From assembly GCF_001180265.1 (NCBI RefSeq), contig NZ_CVSW01000063.1, forward strand, positions 26,123-90,122: a stretch of 64,000 nt of DNA. Reading direction: 5' to 3'. This DNA is from Prochlorococcus marinus. Lineage in GTDB: Bacteria; Cyanobacteriota; Cyanobacteriia; PCC-6307; Cyanobiaceae. The position numbers and the translations under genes are program-made. Positions 36,280 to 46,119 of this stretch are shown one piece after another. Position 1 is the stretch's first letter; each line of letters begins with the position of its first letter. A model generated the notes under the pieces. It worked only from the letters and a program-made list of their open reading frames with translations, did no database searches and was not told where the DNA came from.

Positions 36280-36993
36280 TTAAAAATTCATCGCTTGCTC
36301 TCTTGCCAAAAACCACTCTTTATCAAGGGTTGAAAATTCTTGACCATTCTTAAACCAAGGACCACCTAAAGTCCAATGCACTAAAGAAAGTTGATCAACC
36401 TTTTCTTTTGATTCTGGGAGTTCTTGCACATCGACAAGGAAGTTCCAGCCAAATGAATCAATTTCTCCAATTTCATCTTCACTTTCCAACCATTTAAATT
36501 GATGCAATTCCAATCCTGAAGCCCTATTAACATAATCTACAGTTAATTTTCTGCATTTTTCACAATTAAATAACATTAATGAACTCCAATTTTTTTTTGG
36601 GTATTTAGTCTGTATTTCTCCCAAAAACTTAGTTTTTGTTTTTGGAGAATGATCATGTTTAACGCAAAGTAACGATTTTTCAATATCCCTTAATGCCCAT
36701 AATTTAGAAATATCAGCTCTACATAGCATGTCGCAGTCCATGAATAATGCCCAACCTTTATAGTCCATTAATCTAGGCACAAGGAATCTTGTAAATGAAA
36801 AATCAGTACTTTGATTAATATCTCTTTTTCTGTAAAAAAGTTTCTGATTTTCTAGTTGCGATCGTACTAATGGAATTATAGAAACTGGCATTGATGAATT
36901 TTGATAAATGCTATCAATTAAAGTATTTGTTGCAGCTCTCTCTCTGGAGTCATATCCAATAAAAACAGTAATCAAGTTATCTTGCATACGCAA
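36280..36993 (-). CDS. Putative glycosyltransferase (GT8-like, DCD motif)
   Basis: 237 aa. NLITVFIGYDSRERAATNTLIDSI opens a GT-A-type fold; WALFMDCDMLCRAD has the metal-binding DxD (DCD), and LVHWTLGGPWFK resembles the C-terminal HxxGxxKPW motif of GT8 enzymes. The donor and acceptor are unknown. Being in one unit with kdsB suggests a role connected to Kdo-containing glycan; this is inference. Two early ATGs (residues 1 and 3) are both possible starts. Confidence 0.72.
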   Translation of the reverse strand: MRMQDNLITVFIGYDSRERAATNTLIDSIYQNSSMPVSIIPLVRSQLENQKLFYRKRDINQSTDFSFTRFLVPRLMDYKGWALFMDCDMLCRADISKLWALRDIEKSLLCVKHDHSPKTKTKFLGEIQTKYPKKNWSSLMLFNCEKCRKLTVDYVNRASGLELHQFKWLESEDEIGEIDSFGWNFLVDVQELPESKEKVDQLSLVHWTLGGPWFKNGQEFSTLDKEWFLAREQAMNF

Positions 36994-37099
36994 ATTTTAT
37001 AAAATCTAAAATATTTTAAATATAAACATAATTATTAACCATAGCAAGAACAGATAATTAATTATAAAATAACAATTATGCTTTAAAAAATATTTAATA

Positions 37100-37948
37100 A
37101 TGAAAGTCAATAATTCATCAATTAAGTTTGAGATAGGTAATGATCATCCTATCTTTCTAATAGGAGGTCTAAATGTTATTGAGAATGAGGAAATTACGTA
37201 TCAAACAGCCAAACACTTTAAGAAAATATGTAACAAATTAAACATAGAACTTTTGTTCAAAGCATCTTATGACAAAGCCAACAGATCATCAATAGATTCT
37301 TATAGAGGTCCTGGATTAAAGCAAGGATTAAAAATTCTGCAAGATATAAAAAAAGAATTATCTATAAATATCATAACTGATGTTCATAACGAGAATGAAG
37401 TTGAAGAGGCTGCTAATATTTGCGATGCTTTGCAATTGCCAGCTTTTCTAGCGAGGCAAACAAGTTTAATCGAAAGTTTAGCTAAATCCCACAAACTGAT
37501 AAATATAAAAAAACCACAATTTATTAGTCCTCATCAAGTTGTGAATATAGTTGAAAAGTTTTTCCATTATGGAAATCACAATATTATGGTATGTGAGAGA
37601 GGATCCAATTTTGGATATGATAATTTAGTTGTAGATTTCTTAGGTTTTGAAGTTATAAAAAAAACTTGTCATAACATTCCATTAATATTTGATATTACTC
37701 ATTCATTACAATTCAGGAATATTAATGACAAACAGTCTGGGGGACGAAGAGAACAGATTCTTGATTTAGCATTAGCAGGAACAGCATTAAGTATCTCTGG
37801 GATTTTCTTAGAAACTCATCCAAATCCCGACGAGGCATTATGTGACGGTCCATCTGCACTTCCTTTAGACAAATTAGAAGATTTTCTAGTGCGATTAATC
37901 GCTGTTGACAATTTAGTCAAGAGTTTTTCAAAACTAGAAATCAAATAA
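37100..37948 (+). CDS. kdsA: 2-dehydro-3-deoxyphosphooctonate aldolase (Kdo-8-P synthase)
   Basis: 282 aa TIM-barrel enzyme condensing arabinose 5-phosphate with PEP. Seen are FLIGGLNVIENEE, SYDKANRSSIDSYRGPGLKQGL, ITDVHNENEVEEAA, GSNFGYDNLVVD, SGGRREQILDLALAG and ETHPNPDEALCDGPSALPL. Asn in GGLNVIE, where metal-dependent forms carry Cys, indicates the metal-independent class. It is in the kds cluster but transcribed on its own; the following sugar transferase starts four bases after it. Confidence 0.96.
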   Translation: MKVNNSSIKFEIGNDHPIFLIGGLNVIENEEITYQTAKHFKKICNKLNIELLFKASYDKANRSSIDSYRGPGLKQGLKILQDIKKELSINIITDVHNENEVEEAANICDALQLPAFLARQTSLIESLAKSHKLINIKKPQFISPHQVVNIVEKFFHYGNHNIMVCERGSNFGYDNLVVDFLGFEVIKKTCHNIPLIFDITHSLQFRNINDKQSGGRREQILDLALAGTALSISGIFLETHPNPDEALCDGPSALPLDKLEDFLVRLIAVDNLVKSFSKLEIK

Positions 37949-37952
37949 TGAT

Positions 37953-39290
37953 ATGGCAAGTAGAACCTTAATAAAAACCAGACAATATATTTTAGTTTAC
38001 ATTTTCTTTGAATTATCCTTAATTTCAATATCAATTTTTTTAGCATCCATCACTTCAGATGTAGACTATCGTACCCAGTTTTACACTATAGTTATCATAT
38101 TTTTATGGCCAATATTTAGTTACTTAGGGAATAGGTATGAAAATATATTTGTAAAGGAAAAGTTTATTCATTTCATATTTAAACTTCTTCTTTCATCGGC
38201 TATTATCATATTTGCTTATAGCTTCTTAGCTACAACACTTGACTTATTCAAGATCTTAAAATCTGAATACCAAGTTTCTTTCTCTTATATTTTTCTTTTC
38301 AAGACTCTAATTTTTAATTTATTTTTTAATTTATTTTTTCAGCCAATATTTAATAAATTCTTCAAAGTTAAAAGAAAAACCGAAGTATGGAATTTTATAG
38401 GATCTGACAATACCTTTTTAATGATAAAAAAAAGTTTATCTGATAAAAAATACAAAAATTTTTTAAAGGTCAAAAAAATTTCAAAAAGTTTTGTAAATAA
38501 TCTCGAAGATAAGAAAATTATAATAGATCATCAAAATAACATTGAAAATTTTTATTACTCATTATTAGATGAAAATATTGAAAATATTAGTGATGTATTA
38601 AATATTGAAGATTGGTATGAAAAAGTATTTGAGAAAATACCTATAAACTTATTTACTTTGGAAAATATTTATCAATTAAAGCTTGCTTCTAAGAATAATT
38701 TCTCTAATAAAATTAAGAGAATAGGTGACATCGTATTTTCAGTCCTAATCCTCTTATTAACTTTCCCAATCTCGTTAATAAGCGCTTTATTAATAAGTCT
38801 AGAAGATCAAGGACCCATTTTCTATAAACAAAAAAGAGTCGGTTTAAATGGAAAGATTTTTAATATTTACAAATTCAGATCGATGGACGTTAAAGCTGAG
38901 TCAGAAGGAATAAAATGGGCAACAAAAAATGATCCAAGAACAACTAAGATCGGAAGGCTTTTAAGAAATACCAGATTTGATGAAATACCTCAACTTTTAA
39001 CTGTTTTAAGAGGAGAGATGAGCTTAATAGGGCCAAGACCTGAAAGGCCTGAAATTGAAAAAATGCTTAAAAAAAACATTGATCACTATAATTTAAAATA
39101 TTTAGCTAAACCCGGGCTTAGTGGCTGGGCACAAGTCAATTATCCATATGGATCTAGTTTAAATGATTCTAGAAATAAACTAGCATATGATATTTTTTAC
39201 ATAAAAAACAAATCAATATTTCTAGATTTTATTATTTTCATTAAAACAATTAGAGTTGTAATTAATTTCAAAAGATATGGATCTAATTAA
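37953..39290 (+). CDS. Polyprenyl-phosphate sugar phosphotransferase (WbaP/WcaJ-like)
   Basis: 445 aa. N-terminal membrane helices (about residues 12-130), a poorly conserved middle, and a C-terminal bacterial sugar transferase domain (about 245-440) with KRIGDIVFSVLILLL, KQKRVGLNGKIFNIYKFRSM, LRNTRFDEIPQLLTVLRGEMSLIGPRPERP and KPGLSGWAQVNY. It would start a repeat unit by moving a hexose-1-phosphate onto undecaprenyl phosphate. The start codon is an ATG at 37953, four bases after kdsA, so they are probably one transcript. It overlaps the next convergent gene by eight bases. Confidence 0.93.
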   Translation: MASRTLIKTRQYILVYIFFELSLISISIFLASITSDVDYRTQFYTIVIIFLWPIFSYLGNRYENIFVKEKFIHFIFKLLLSSAIIIFAYSFLATTLDLFKILKSEYQVSFSYIFLFKTLIFNLFFNLFFQPIFNKFFKVKRKTEVWNFIGSDNTFLMIKKSLSDKKYKNFLKVKKISKSFVNNLEDKKIIIDHQNNIENFYYSLLDENIENISDVLNIEDWYEKVFEKIPINLFTLENIYQLKLASKNNFSNKIKRIGDIVFSVLILLLTFPISLISALLISLEDQGPIFYKQKRVGLNGKIFNIYKFRSMDVKAESEGIKWATKNDPRTTKIGRLLRNTRFDEIPQLLTVLRGEMSLIGPRPERPEIEKMLKKNIDHYNLKYLAKPGLSGWAQVNYPYGSSLNDSRNKLAYDIFYIKNKSIFLDFIIFIKTIRVVINFKRYGSN

Positions 39291-40281
39291 ATTGATTTAA
39301 AACATCTTCTGCATGTTTTATTGGATCAAAATATTTTTTTATTTTTATATGAATTTTATCAAGATTTTTTGGATCTATTGAATCAACTTTTTCTAGATTC
39401 CTTAAAAGATTAATTAGACTCTTTTCATCATCATAAAAGTTAAAAAGATTTGGATAACTGTCAGATATTAATGAAGAAATCTCTAGAGCACCACCAGATC
39501 TGGGCGATATTATTCTACAACCTAAAAATAATGCCTCTAGAAAAACAATTCCAAATGGTTCTGTTTCTGAACAACTTATAAAGTATTTTGACCTTGCAAG
39601 CATCTGATAGCATTTATTATGACTAATAAAGTTTTTAAAGTTTATTTTAGTATTTTTATTATTTAATAGATATTTATTTTTGGAAGAACCTTCACCAATA
39701 ATATAAATATTAAATCCTTCTGAAGCGAGAATCTCAAGTGCAAAAAGTAAATAACTTGGTAACTTAAATTTTGTAGCTCTTCCAATGAAAATAATATCAA
39801 TATCCTTTGTGTATTTTGTTTTTAAAGGTTTTTTTAAAAAACTATATGGTAAGGAGTTTCTTAGTGTAATTGTTTTAATTTTATAAATACTGAATAAAAT
39901 CGAGCTTGTATATTTACTAACTGATATAGATTTAGTTCTTCTAATTCTTACAAGTAAAATTACAATTTTAAATAAATAGTACCTTATGAAATCCTGCTGT
40001 GTTTTTGAAGGAAAACCATGAAAAAAATTTATTGTATTGGCTTTTGGTAGTGGAATAAAATTATATATTCCCCAAGTTATAAAATATTCTTTTTTTTTAA
40101 ATTTAGTAAATGTAGAATTAAAGATTCCAAGAATAACAAATTTAATTGCTTTTAATCCATGTATATATTCAACAGAATGACCAAGCTCTTTTAATGAATC
40201 TCTTAGAGAGGATGTTATAATTCTAACTCCTCCCATACTTGAAGAGCCAAATATATATATTTTTTTTTTAGGGAAATCCAT
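39283..40281 (-). CDS. GT4-like glycosyltransferase
   Basis: 332 aa GT-B fold protein. N-terminal IYIFGSSSMGGVRIITSSLRDSLKELGHSVEYIHG, and a C-terminal Glycos_transf_1 part with IDIIFIGRATKFKLPSYL and SETEPFGIVFLEALFLGCRIISPRSGGALEI (E-x7-E). Acceptor unknown; surface polysaccharide by context. It converges with the sugar transferase with an eight-base overlap. Confidence 0.85.
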   Translation of the reverse strand: MDFPKKKIYIFGSSSMGGVRIITSSLRDSLKELGHSVEYIHGLKAIKFVILGIFNSTFTKFKKKEYFITWGIYNFIPLPKANTINFFHGFPSKTQQDFIRYYLFKIVILLVRIRRTKSISVSKYTSSILFSIYKIKTITLRNSLPYSFLKKPLKTKYTKDIDIIFIGRATKFKLPSYLLFALEILASEGFNIYIIGEGSSKNKYLLNNKNTKINFKNFISHNKCYQMLARSKYFISCSETEPFGIVFLEALFLGCRIISPRSGGALEISSLISDSYPNLFNFYDDEKSLINLLRNLEKVDSIDPKNLDKIHIKIKKYFDPIKHAEDVLNQFN

Positions 40282-40428
40282 TTTTCTAGATCTATTAGAA
40301 AATACTATGCATTTAAATTAAATATAATAAATATTAAAAATTATATTATAACCTTTTAAATAATCATTAATTACAAAATTTACTAAATAAAGATTATGTT
40401 AGCATTATAAATATTTTAGATAATTCTA

Positions 40429-41337
40429 ATGAATATAATTTTTGTTAGAAAGTTATTTTATCTTTTTTTTAAATGTAGATTTTTATATTTAATTACTAAT
40501 TCTGTTGCCTATAGAGAGCTTAAAAAGAAGGATTTTTTTAAAAATAAGTTTACATCTTTTATATTTGTAGGTGAATACTATGATTCAAAATTAGTAAGTA
40601 ATGCAAAAAATAATAACCACTTCACATTGCCATTATCGGACATAAGATTAAGACCTTATAGTTTTTTAGCTAAAACCCAAGTATTATATTCCGACTTCGT
40701 TCAGCTTGTAATATGCCTGTTATTTATTCTCTTTAAAAAAGAGAAATTTAAAGTAATATTTACCAGCATAATGAATTCAAGAACTCTATATTTTTTAGAT
40801 AAATTATTCCCAGATTACTTAGAAATTCAGGACTGGCAATTCAAATATATATATGACTATCTTACCCAAAATTTTTTAAACAAAACAATTTCATTCAAAT
40901 ATGGAAGTTTTAACTTTAGAGCTAGTCATAAATTAAAATGTAATGTAATCTTCCCTTATAGCGCCAATGATGAGCTTTATAAATTAATTAGTTATAAAAA
41001 AAATGGCGATATTCTTATAATTCATAATCCAAATAGAGAACAAATTTTTTGGCAAAATATTAATAAAGAAATAAATAATAGTTTTAAAGAAAAAAAAACT
41101 TTTTATATAATCATTCACCCAAAAACCTTTTTGGAAGACAAAATATCATTCATTGATAATTTTAAATATAATATTAATTTCTCGAATATTGTCTTTACAT
41201 CTTTAGAAGAATTAATTTCTAATAGTAAACCTTTAAGAATATCACTATGTTATAGTATTTCATCTTCTCTAGATTTTGTTTTTTACTCAAAATCTATTCC
41301 TATCCTTAGCCCAATAAAGCAAAGAATTAATACTTAA
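40429..41337 (+). CDS. Unknown protein in glycan island, possibly a GT-B-like transferase
   Basis: 302 aa, not recognised. The C-terminal segment NGDILIIHNPN, TFYIIIHPKTF and SLCYSISSSLDFVFYSKSIPILSP resembles the donor-binding half of capsule or sialyltransferase-like GT-B proteins, in which a run of Ser precedes an acidic residue and a glycine/proline loop. There is a hydrophobic segment near residues 90-103. Very AT-rich, as are its neighbours. Assignment as a transferase is a guess based on context and the C-terminal pattern. Confidence 0.6.
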   Translation: MNIIFVRKLFYLFFKCRFLYLITNSVAYRELKKKDFFKNKFTSFIFVGEYYDSKLVSNAKNNNHFTLPLSDIRLRPYSFLAKTQVLYSDFVQLVICLLFILFKKEKFKVIFTSIMNSRTLYFLDKLFPDYLEIQDWQFKYIYDYLTQNFLNKTISFKYGSFNFRASHKLKCNVIFPYSANDELYKLISYKKNGDILIIHNPNREQIFWQNINKEINNSFKEKKTFYIIIHPKTFLEDKISFIDNFKYNINFSNIVFTSLEELISNSKPLRISLCYSISSSLDFVFYSKSIPILSPIKQRINT

Positions 41338-41354
41338 AATTTTGTTTCTTTTAC

Positions 41355-42299
41355 TTATTTAATAAATATTAATTTGTACAAGTACTTTATGCTTCTAAAG
41401 CAATAATTATATATTGTGAATCTAAAAAAGATTATTGGCTTTATTAAAATATTAACTAAAGTATTTAAAATTGATATTACTTTAGAGTTTGTAGAAGGAT
41501 TCTTAAAAAATTTTGACTTATATAATTTGTTCAAAAAAATAATTTTCAATGATAATAGTTTCCAAATAAAGGTATCTTTAATGTAACCCTTAGCAGCCCA
41601 AAAAATCGAGAATGGATCTAAATTCCAATCACATATCTTAGCTCCAAAATAAGAAACTTTAGTAATATGAGGCATACTTTTAAATGTTTTATAAAGTGCT
41701 ATCTGATCCTCGAACCAAATATTTAATCTTTCTTTTGAGAAATCATTAAAAGTTTCTATAAAACTTTTAATATCATGATCCTTACGCAAAAAACTTTTTG
41801 AGGGATTACTAAGAGCAATGACACCGGATTTATAGTGCATTATATTTTTAGTTTTCAAACTAAAATCAAGTATATTTTTATTTACTTTTCTTAGAAATAT
41901 TTTATATTCATTGCCATAAAATAAATTATTTATGTTATTCGTTAGTATATTATCAACATCTGTATATATTAATTTACTGATATTAATTTCATTGATCAAC
42001 TCATATAATATAGGTACCCTTATATTTGCACAAAAAGCCTTTTTGTCTTTTTCCTTTATAAATTCGTTTTTAATTTTTATTTCAAGTAAATTAAATTTAT
42101 TCTTATTCTCAAATTTAAAGTTACCAATTTGAAAATATATTTGCAGCCAATTCTCTGCAAAAATTTCTAGTGATGATAATAAAGGACTTACGAATCTCGA
42201 AAATTTTTTATCAGAAACAAAAAAAACTATACCTTCAAAATTATTTTCTTGAAATTTCTTATTTATTAATTCTATATTGGATTTGTTAATGAAATTCAT
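41355..42299 (-). CDS. Putative GT8-like glycosyltransferase
   Basis: 314 aa. GIVFFVSDKKFSRFVSPLLSSLE opens a GT-A fold, KLIYTDVDNILTNNINNLF carries DxD (DVD), and INFYKSGVIAL-like NIMHYKSGVIALSNPS with WFEDQIALY agree with family 8. The usual HxxGxxKPW tail is missing and the C terminus is a hydrophobic and basic tail (about residues 250-314) that may attach it to the membrane. Confidence 0.7.
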   Translation of the reverse strand: MNFINKSNIELINKKFQENNFEGIVFFVSDKKFSRFVSPLLSSLEIFAENWLQIYFQIGNFKFENKNKFNLLEIKIKNEFIKEKDKKAFCANIRVPILYELINEINISKLIYTDVDNILTNNINNLFYGNEYKIFLRKVNKNILDFSLKTKNIMHYKSGVIALSNPSKSFLRKDHDIKSFIETFNDFSKERLNIWFEDQIALYKTFKSMPHITKVSYFGAKICDWNLDPFSIFWAAKGYIKDTFIWKLLSLKIIFLNKLYKSKFFKNPSTNSKVISILNTLVNILIKPIIFFRFTIYNYCFRSIKYLYKLIFIK

Positions 42300-42571
42300 T
42301 AATAATTTAAACGAGATTTAAAGTAAAAATTTTAAACTTTCTTATTTTGTAGTTCCAAAATAATTAGCAATCTTATTAAAGTTAATCCTTTTATATGTAT
42401 TTAATTTCTAAAAAATTATAGCGAATTACCAATTACTTTTAATCTTGCAAATTTTTTTTTAAAAAAAAGTTTATAAATACTTTAAAAGAAAAAAATTATA
42501 AAAAGTATTAAATAATTAAATTATGATGTATATTCTAGAAAGTTTCTAAACGTTCTATAAACTTATAAGAC

Positions 42572-43165
42572 ATGAATTCTTTTTATAAATTCAATCCCAA
42601 AAATGAGGTGGATTATTGGTTCAATAATATAGAAAATCATGGAGAGGACGTGTACTCATATGGTCCCAAATATTATGTGGCAGCAATTCTTGAAAGAATA
42701 TTGCCAGTTTTGAAAATACCCAATTCAGGCAAAATTTGTATGTTAGGGACTCATAAATGTTACTCTTTTAGTCTTCTTGAAAATTTCTTTGGTGAGAAAA
42801 ATTGCATTGGATACGATTTATTAAATATAACTAAAAGATCGAACATAATAGAAGGATCTATTATTGAAATCGAAAAAAAATTTATTCCACCATTATCTTT
42901 TTGCTGGAATGATTTGGGAAATTATTCACGGAATCCATATGAAAAAATGTTTGGACAAATTGTTTTTTCTAATCGGATAGTGAAAGGTGGATTTTTTATT
43001 GGACGAGATGGGTCCAATAGAGCAAGATTTCCTGTTGAGACTTTAATGGATGAATTAAGTTTTGAAAGTACTAATTTGCTAAATTATTTTATTGATAAAA
43101 GCATTGATTACTCCGATCTAGATGAGTCAATATTAAAATCTCATCTAATTTCAATTAAAAAATAA
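42572..43165 (+). CDS. Unknown protein, methyltransferase-like Rossmann fold possible
   Basis: 197 aa. GKICMLGTHKCYSFSLLENFFGEKNCIGYDLLN looks like motif I of a SAM methyltransferase (glycine loop, then acidic end of strand 2), and GQIVFSNRIVKGGFFIGRD resembles the later strand. Typical catalytic signatures are absent, so the substrate and even the activity are open. It stands alone after a 272-base gap that holds nothing I recognise. Confidence 0.6.
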   Translation: MNSFYKFNPKNEVDYWFNNIENHGEDVYSYGPKYYVAAILERILPVLKIPNSGKICMLGTHKCYSFSLLENFFGEKNCIGYDLLNITKRSNIIEGSIIEIEKKFIPPLSFCWNDLGNYSRNPYEKMFGQIVFSNRIVKGGFFIGRDGSNRARFPVETLMDELSFESTNLLNYFIDKSIDYSDLDESILKSHLISIKK

Positions 43166-43176
43166 ACTGCAATTTA

Positions 43177-44934
43177 TTAAATTAATTCTAAAGTTTTATT
43201 TTCATTAATTTTATATATTTTACTACAAATATCTAAAGTTGATAATCTGTGAGAAATCACAACTAATGTTATGTATTTAGGTAATGATTTTAATGATTCT
43301 AAAATAAATTCTTCTGTTTGAACATCTAAAGCGCTTGTTGCCTCATCGAATATTAGGATTTCAGGCTCACGATACAAAGCTCTCGCTATTGCTACTCTTT
43401 GTTTTTGTCCACCACTTAACTTTACTCCATCTTCCCCAAAGCAAGATTCGTATCCTAGTTCAGTGCTTTCTATATATTTTGCAATGCCAGCTAATTCTGC
43501 TGACTTTTTAACTAATGAAAAATTTATTTCATTTTTTTTCAAGCCAAACGCGATATTTTCGGCAATACTTTTATTTGTCATGTAGATAGATTGGGGAACA
43601 TGCCCTATCGAATTTCTCCAACCTATAAGATGACTTTCATTTCCTCTTTTATTTATATTGATATTATTAATTTTAAGTTCACCTTTTGTTGGCTTTAGAA
43701 GTCCCATTAATATATCTATCAAAGTACTTTTACCTGATCCGCTTGGACCAATAATCCCAATCCTATCTCCCCTATTAATAAAAAGATTTATATTAGATAA
43801 GGAATATTTCTCACTTTTATAGTATTTGAACCAAATTTTATTGAAGCTAATATTATCTAATTTTTCTTCAAAACCTTTATTAATCTTTTTGGTAATATAA
43901 CTTTCTCTATTAAGTACTTCTAAAACATTCATAATACTTGCCTTCCTAGCTCTTATTTGAGAAATTGCAGAAAAACAAGTTTGAAAATTAGGTAATAGTT
44001 TTTGTGCTCCTAAAGCAAATACACCAAGAAGGTTTATAACATTTGTATTGAAATTTGAAGATAAAATCAAAAATGATCCTAATCCTGCCAAAAAAACTAA
44101 AAATATAGTCTCAAGAATTAATTTTGGGAAATTACTTAAAAATAGGACATTTGCGATAGCTTTCCTTTTATTTTCCTCTCTATTCTTAAAATCCTTAAGG
44201 AAATATTCTTGTTTGGAGCCTAATATAATATCTTTAATAGAATTAAAAGATTCCTGAATTATTGAATATTGATTATTTACAGTTTTTTCAATATAAATAC
44301 TTGATTCTTTTATAAAATTTTTAGTAAAATATGATATAACAAAATAGAATGATAATAATACGATAAAGGATATAAGGGCAATATTTAAATTAATTACAAA
44401 TAAAGTTAAAACAATAGCAATGCCAATTATAGAATTAGTTAAAAAGATTAGACCAGAATTAATAACCGTTATAGTCTCATCTAAATGATAAGTCATACTC
44501 GATAAATTATCACTTGTATTGTTCAATAGATGTATATAATAAGGCTGATAAATTATTTTTTTAAAAAAACTATTTGATAAATAGGCACCAATATTAGATG
44601 ATAATTTATATGTAATAAATATGGTAACAGTCCTTATAAAACCAGACACTAAAGCAATTAATATAAATAAAGAGACAATAAATAAAGATACATTATTTTG
44701 ACTAATGTTAAATATATTAATTAGAGATGAAATAATCGGGAAAGAAACAACTGCAGAGGGATTAATAATTAAACTTAGTAAAGGTATTACTGCAGAAATG
44801 GTGAAAACTTCTGAGGCAGCACTGACTAACATAAATGCTAATAATATATTCAAAAAACTTTTTTTTCTTTTTGGTAAATATTGATAAATACTTATTATTA
44901 TTTGTAAAGTTGACAAAAAATATATATTGCTCAA
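43177..44934 (-). CDS. ABC transporter, fused permease and ATPase (lipid/oligosaccharide flippase type)
   Basis: 585 aa half transporter: six-helix membrane domain (about residues 15-315) and C-terminal ATPase (about 345-580) with Walker A GPSGSGKST, signature LSGGQKQR, Walker B ILIFDEATSALD and H-loop VISHRLST. Its layout resembles MsbA and the PglK flippase, so it may turn a lipid-linked glycan across the inner membrane. In this island it is the best candidate for export of the assembled surface glycan. Confidence 0.93.
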   Translation of the reverse strand: MSNIYFLSTLQIIISIYQYLPKRKKSFLNILLAFMLVSAASEVFTISAVIPLLSLIINPSAVVSFPIISSLINIFNISQNNVSLFIVSLFILIALVSGFIRTVTIFITYKLSSNIGAYLSNSFFKKIIYQPYYIHLLNNTSDNLSSMTYHLDETITVINSGLIFLTNSIIGIAIVLTLFVINLNIALISFIVLLSFYFVISYFTKNFIKESSIYIEKTVNNQYSIIQESFNSIKDIILGSKQEYFLKDFKNREENKRKAIANVLFLSNFPKLILETIFLVFLAGLGSFLILSSNFNTNVINLLGVFALGAQKLLPNFQTCFSAISQIRARKASIMNVLEVLNRESYITKKINKGFEEKLDNISFNKIWFKYYKSEKYSLSNINLFINRGDRIGIIGPSGSGKSTLIDILMGLLKPTKGELKINNININKRGNESHLIGWRNSIGHVPQSIYMTNKSIAENIAFGLKKNEINFSLVKKSAELAGIAKYIESTELGYESCFGEDGVKLSGGQKQRVAIARALYREPEILIFDEATSALDVQTEEFILESLKSLPKYITLVVISHRLSTLDICSKIYKINENKTLELI

Positions 44935-45036
44935 GTGACTTTTTGTTATTTCAATAAATAATAACTTTTAATAAATATAAAGTAAAGTAAATAAATTTTT
45001 TTAAAAATGATAAGTAAATAATTAATATAAATAGAT

Positions 45037-45795
45037 TTATATTTTTTTGAAAATTACGAAATACCCTGTACATGATTCAGGCGTTTTGATATTTAAGAAA
45101 TTATCAAAAGCAAATAAAATTAATAAATATGGTAAAACAACTAATCTAGATATGATCCTAATAAAAGGATTACCAAAATATGTTGTTCTAATAATTTCTT
45201 TAGCTAAGTTTTTTATGTAGTTTCCATTAGGAATAATGCTTATTAATTCCAAATTTAAACTTTCCGCAATTTTTTTATACCAAAATTTACTAAACCCGGT
45301 CAAGAAGAAAAAAGGTGTCTGATGATAATAAGAATTAAATGGAGCTGTTATCAATAATTGGCCTCCTGATTTTACTACCCTACACAATTCACTCATAGTT
45401 TTTTCTGGACTGTCTACATGCTCAAGAACTTCACTACATAATATAAAATCAAAAGAGCAGTCTTTTACCGGAATATCTGCTATGTCTGAAATGATATCAC
45501 AGTTGCTTGAAGTCCATGAAGGAACTTTCTCCCCTAAGAAATTTTCTCCTCCTTTGTATTCTCCAAAATCCTGTGAAACATAGTTTAAATGGTTTGTATA
45601 TTTCTTATACCTCTGTATTCCAGCACCTGCGTCTAAGATTCTTGATCCATGTGGTAAATTTGAAATCCAATTTATTATAAATTCATCTCTTTCCTTTGAA
45701 GGGATCTGAAAAAGGTATTTATTAAAGAAGTCTCTATTGAGGAATAATATGTTCTTTAGCGAATTAAATTTTCTTGAAAAAATTGAAAAATGCAA
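45037..45795 (-). CDS. SAM-dependent methyltransferase (Methyltransf_11)
   Basis: 252 aa. Motif I is RILDAGAGIQRYK, then SFDFILCSEVLEHVDSPEKTMSELCRVVKSGGQLLITAPFNS, the full class I pattern. A C-terminal hydrophobic helix (about 220-238, VVLPYLLILFAFDNFL) may associate with the membrane. Substrate unknown; a sugar or lipid-linked glycan is likely from context. Confidence 0.88.
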   Translation of the reverse strand: MHFSIFSRKFNSLKNILFLNRDFFNKYLFQIPSKERDEFIINWISNLPHGSRILDAGAGIQRYKKYTNHLNYVSQDFGEYKGGENFLGEKVPSWTSSNCDIISDIADIPVKDCSFDFILCSEVLEHVDSPEKTMSELCRVVKSGGQLLITAPFNSYYHQTPFFFLTGFSKFWYKKIAESLNLELISIIPNGNYIKNLAKEIIRTTYFGNPFIRIISRLVVLPYLLILFAFDNFLNIKTPESCTGYFVIFKKI

Positions 45796-46119
45796 ATTAA
45801 CCTAATATTTACTTAAAACAATATACAATCCCTGAACTAAGAATTTAAAAGTTTAAATAAAAATATCAATCTAATTTTCAAAAATCAATTATCGATTATT
45901 TTTTTTACTAAAATCACTAATTATCCTTTCCTAATTTATGGTTGATATAGTTTTTGGCAATTTCAAAATAATTTAAAGCTTTAACTCAAGATTTAAAAGT
46001 TAGCTAAATGATTGGGTATATTAATAATTTGAACTAAAAATTTATTTAAGGCTAAAACTTTAATTAAAATAGAAAAAGTTGCAAAAACAACAATTTAATA
46101 AGGAGTAAGTTTAAGAATC
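45796..46119. other. Gene-free AT-rich gap
   Basis: A 324-base divergent gap between a methyltransferase and a FkbM-like gene. No frame of useful length, RNA gene or clear hairpin is seen. It must hold the promoters for both sides; an AAGGAG-like ribosome site at about 46100-46105 lies upstream of the GTG at 46120. Confidence 0.6.
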
